Below, in pieces: positions 5,151 to 5,389 of a stretch of DNA of 5,389 nt (its first letter is position 1; the number at the start of each line of letters is the position of its first letter). Source of the DNA: Clostridia bacterium. GTDB lineage: Bacteria > Bacillota > Clostridia > Oscillospirales > CAG-272. The stretch is from positions 1-5,389 of the forward strand of contig JAGBTR010000145.1 of the NCBI GenBank assembly GCA_017631215.1, written 5' to 3'. Below the pieces are notes generated by a model. The model did not search any database. It was not told the DNA's origin and saw only the letters and a program-made list of their open reading frames with translations. The translations under genes were made by a program, and so were the position numbers.

Positions 5151-5389
5151 TTAAGAAGGCAACATCAAGCGCAGCAATATTTGCCCACACACAACAGTAA
5201 AGGCGTACATACCGATATGCATCAGCCAAAACATCACGCGCGAGCGTCCGAAATTGCGCCACGTTTCCAGCACGGGCTTGAGTGTTATGTAACAAACGAT
5301 AAGTACCGCCCCCCAAATCATCACCCCGGCCTCCCACGCTGTGATGGGAATGAGAGAGATCCAAAAGCAGGTCACATACAGCGGGCATG
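5151..5389 (-). CDS. Membrane protein of unknown family, C-terminal part (cut by window edge)
   Basis: The frame is open to the right edge, so only the last 78 residues are seen. The GTG at 5375 is probably internal, since the preceding codons continue in frame and no ribosome-binding site is visible. Two hydrophobic segments lie at about residues 20-40 (AGVMIWGAVLIVCYITL) and 51-73 (MFWLMHIGMYAFTVVCGQIL). They are joined by a short loop rich in Arg (ETWRNFGRSR), which by the positive-inside rule should face the cytoplasm, placing the short C-terminal tail outside. The segment is rich in Trp, Met and aromatic residues and has no recognisable catalytic motif. It ends 86 bases before the nucleotidyltransferase start with no terminator between, so the two could be co-transcribed. 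A competing frame over the same DNA gives a His/Asp-rich sequence without membrane or domain character and was not chosen. Confidence 0.7.
   Translation of the reverse strand, partial: CPLYVTCFWISLIPITAWEAGVMIWGAVLIVCYITLKPVLETWRNFGRSRVMFWLMHIGMYAFTVVCGQILLRLMLPS

Noticed and set aside
5089..5388. Minus-strand frame of 99 codons overlapping the membrane protein at the right edge.
   Set aside because: The other frame encodes coherent membrane helices with a positively charged loop. This one has scattered His, Asp and Arg and no hydrophobic segments or motif.

Overview
The window looks like a chromosomal segment from a Gram-positive, clostridia-like Firmicute. The evidence is AGGAGG-type Shine-Dalgarno sites, promoters with an extended -10 (TGnTATAmT), T-tract hairpin terminators, a DegV/FakB-type protein, and C-terminal or promoter styles common in Clostridia. 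The coding DNA is fairly GC-rich, while the intergenic gaps are AT-rich. The genus cannot be named from this sequence. There are no tRNA or rRNA genes, CRISPR arrays, insertion sequences or phage genes.

Layout: two gene blocks point towards each other. The plus-strand block (1-3381) holds the C-terminal part of the DNA-repair nuclease subunit SbcC, cut by the left edge. After it comes a DegV-family fatty-acid-binding protein with its own promoter region and terminator. Last is a small membrane protein with a lipobox-like signal and a C-terminal zinc ribbon, again with its own promoter and a strong ribosome-binding site. The minus-strand block, read from the right edge inwards, holds the end of an unidentified membrane protein (5151-5389), a stand-alone nucleotidyltransferase-fold protein (4399-5064), and an XRE-type transcriptional regulator (3424-4260). 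The two blocks meet at a hairpin at 3390-3415 that appears to serve as a terminator for both strands.

How the parts work together: most genes look like single transcription units. degV, the zinc-ribbon gene and the XRE gene each have a recognisable promoter, and hairpin terminators follow degV, the zinc-ribbon gene, the nucleotidyltransferase and the XRE gene. The one possible regulatory link is a shared ten-base near-palindrome, GnTTGCAAnC. It forms the -35 region of both the zinc-ribbon gene and the XRE gene, which could mean the XRE protein controls itself and its convergent neighbour. This is inference. I see no convincing defence, toxin-antitoxin or biosynthetic system. The less ordinary items are the membrane zinc-ribbon protein, the XRE regulator with a second helix-turn-helix-like segment, and the lone nucleotidyltransferase.
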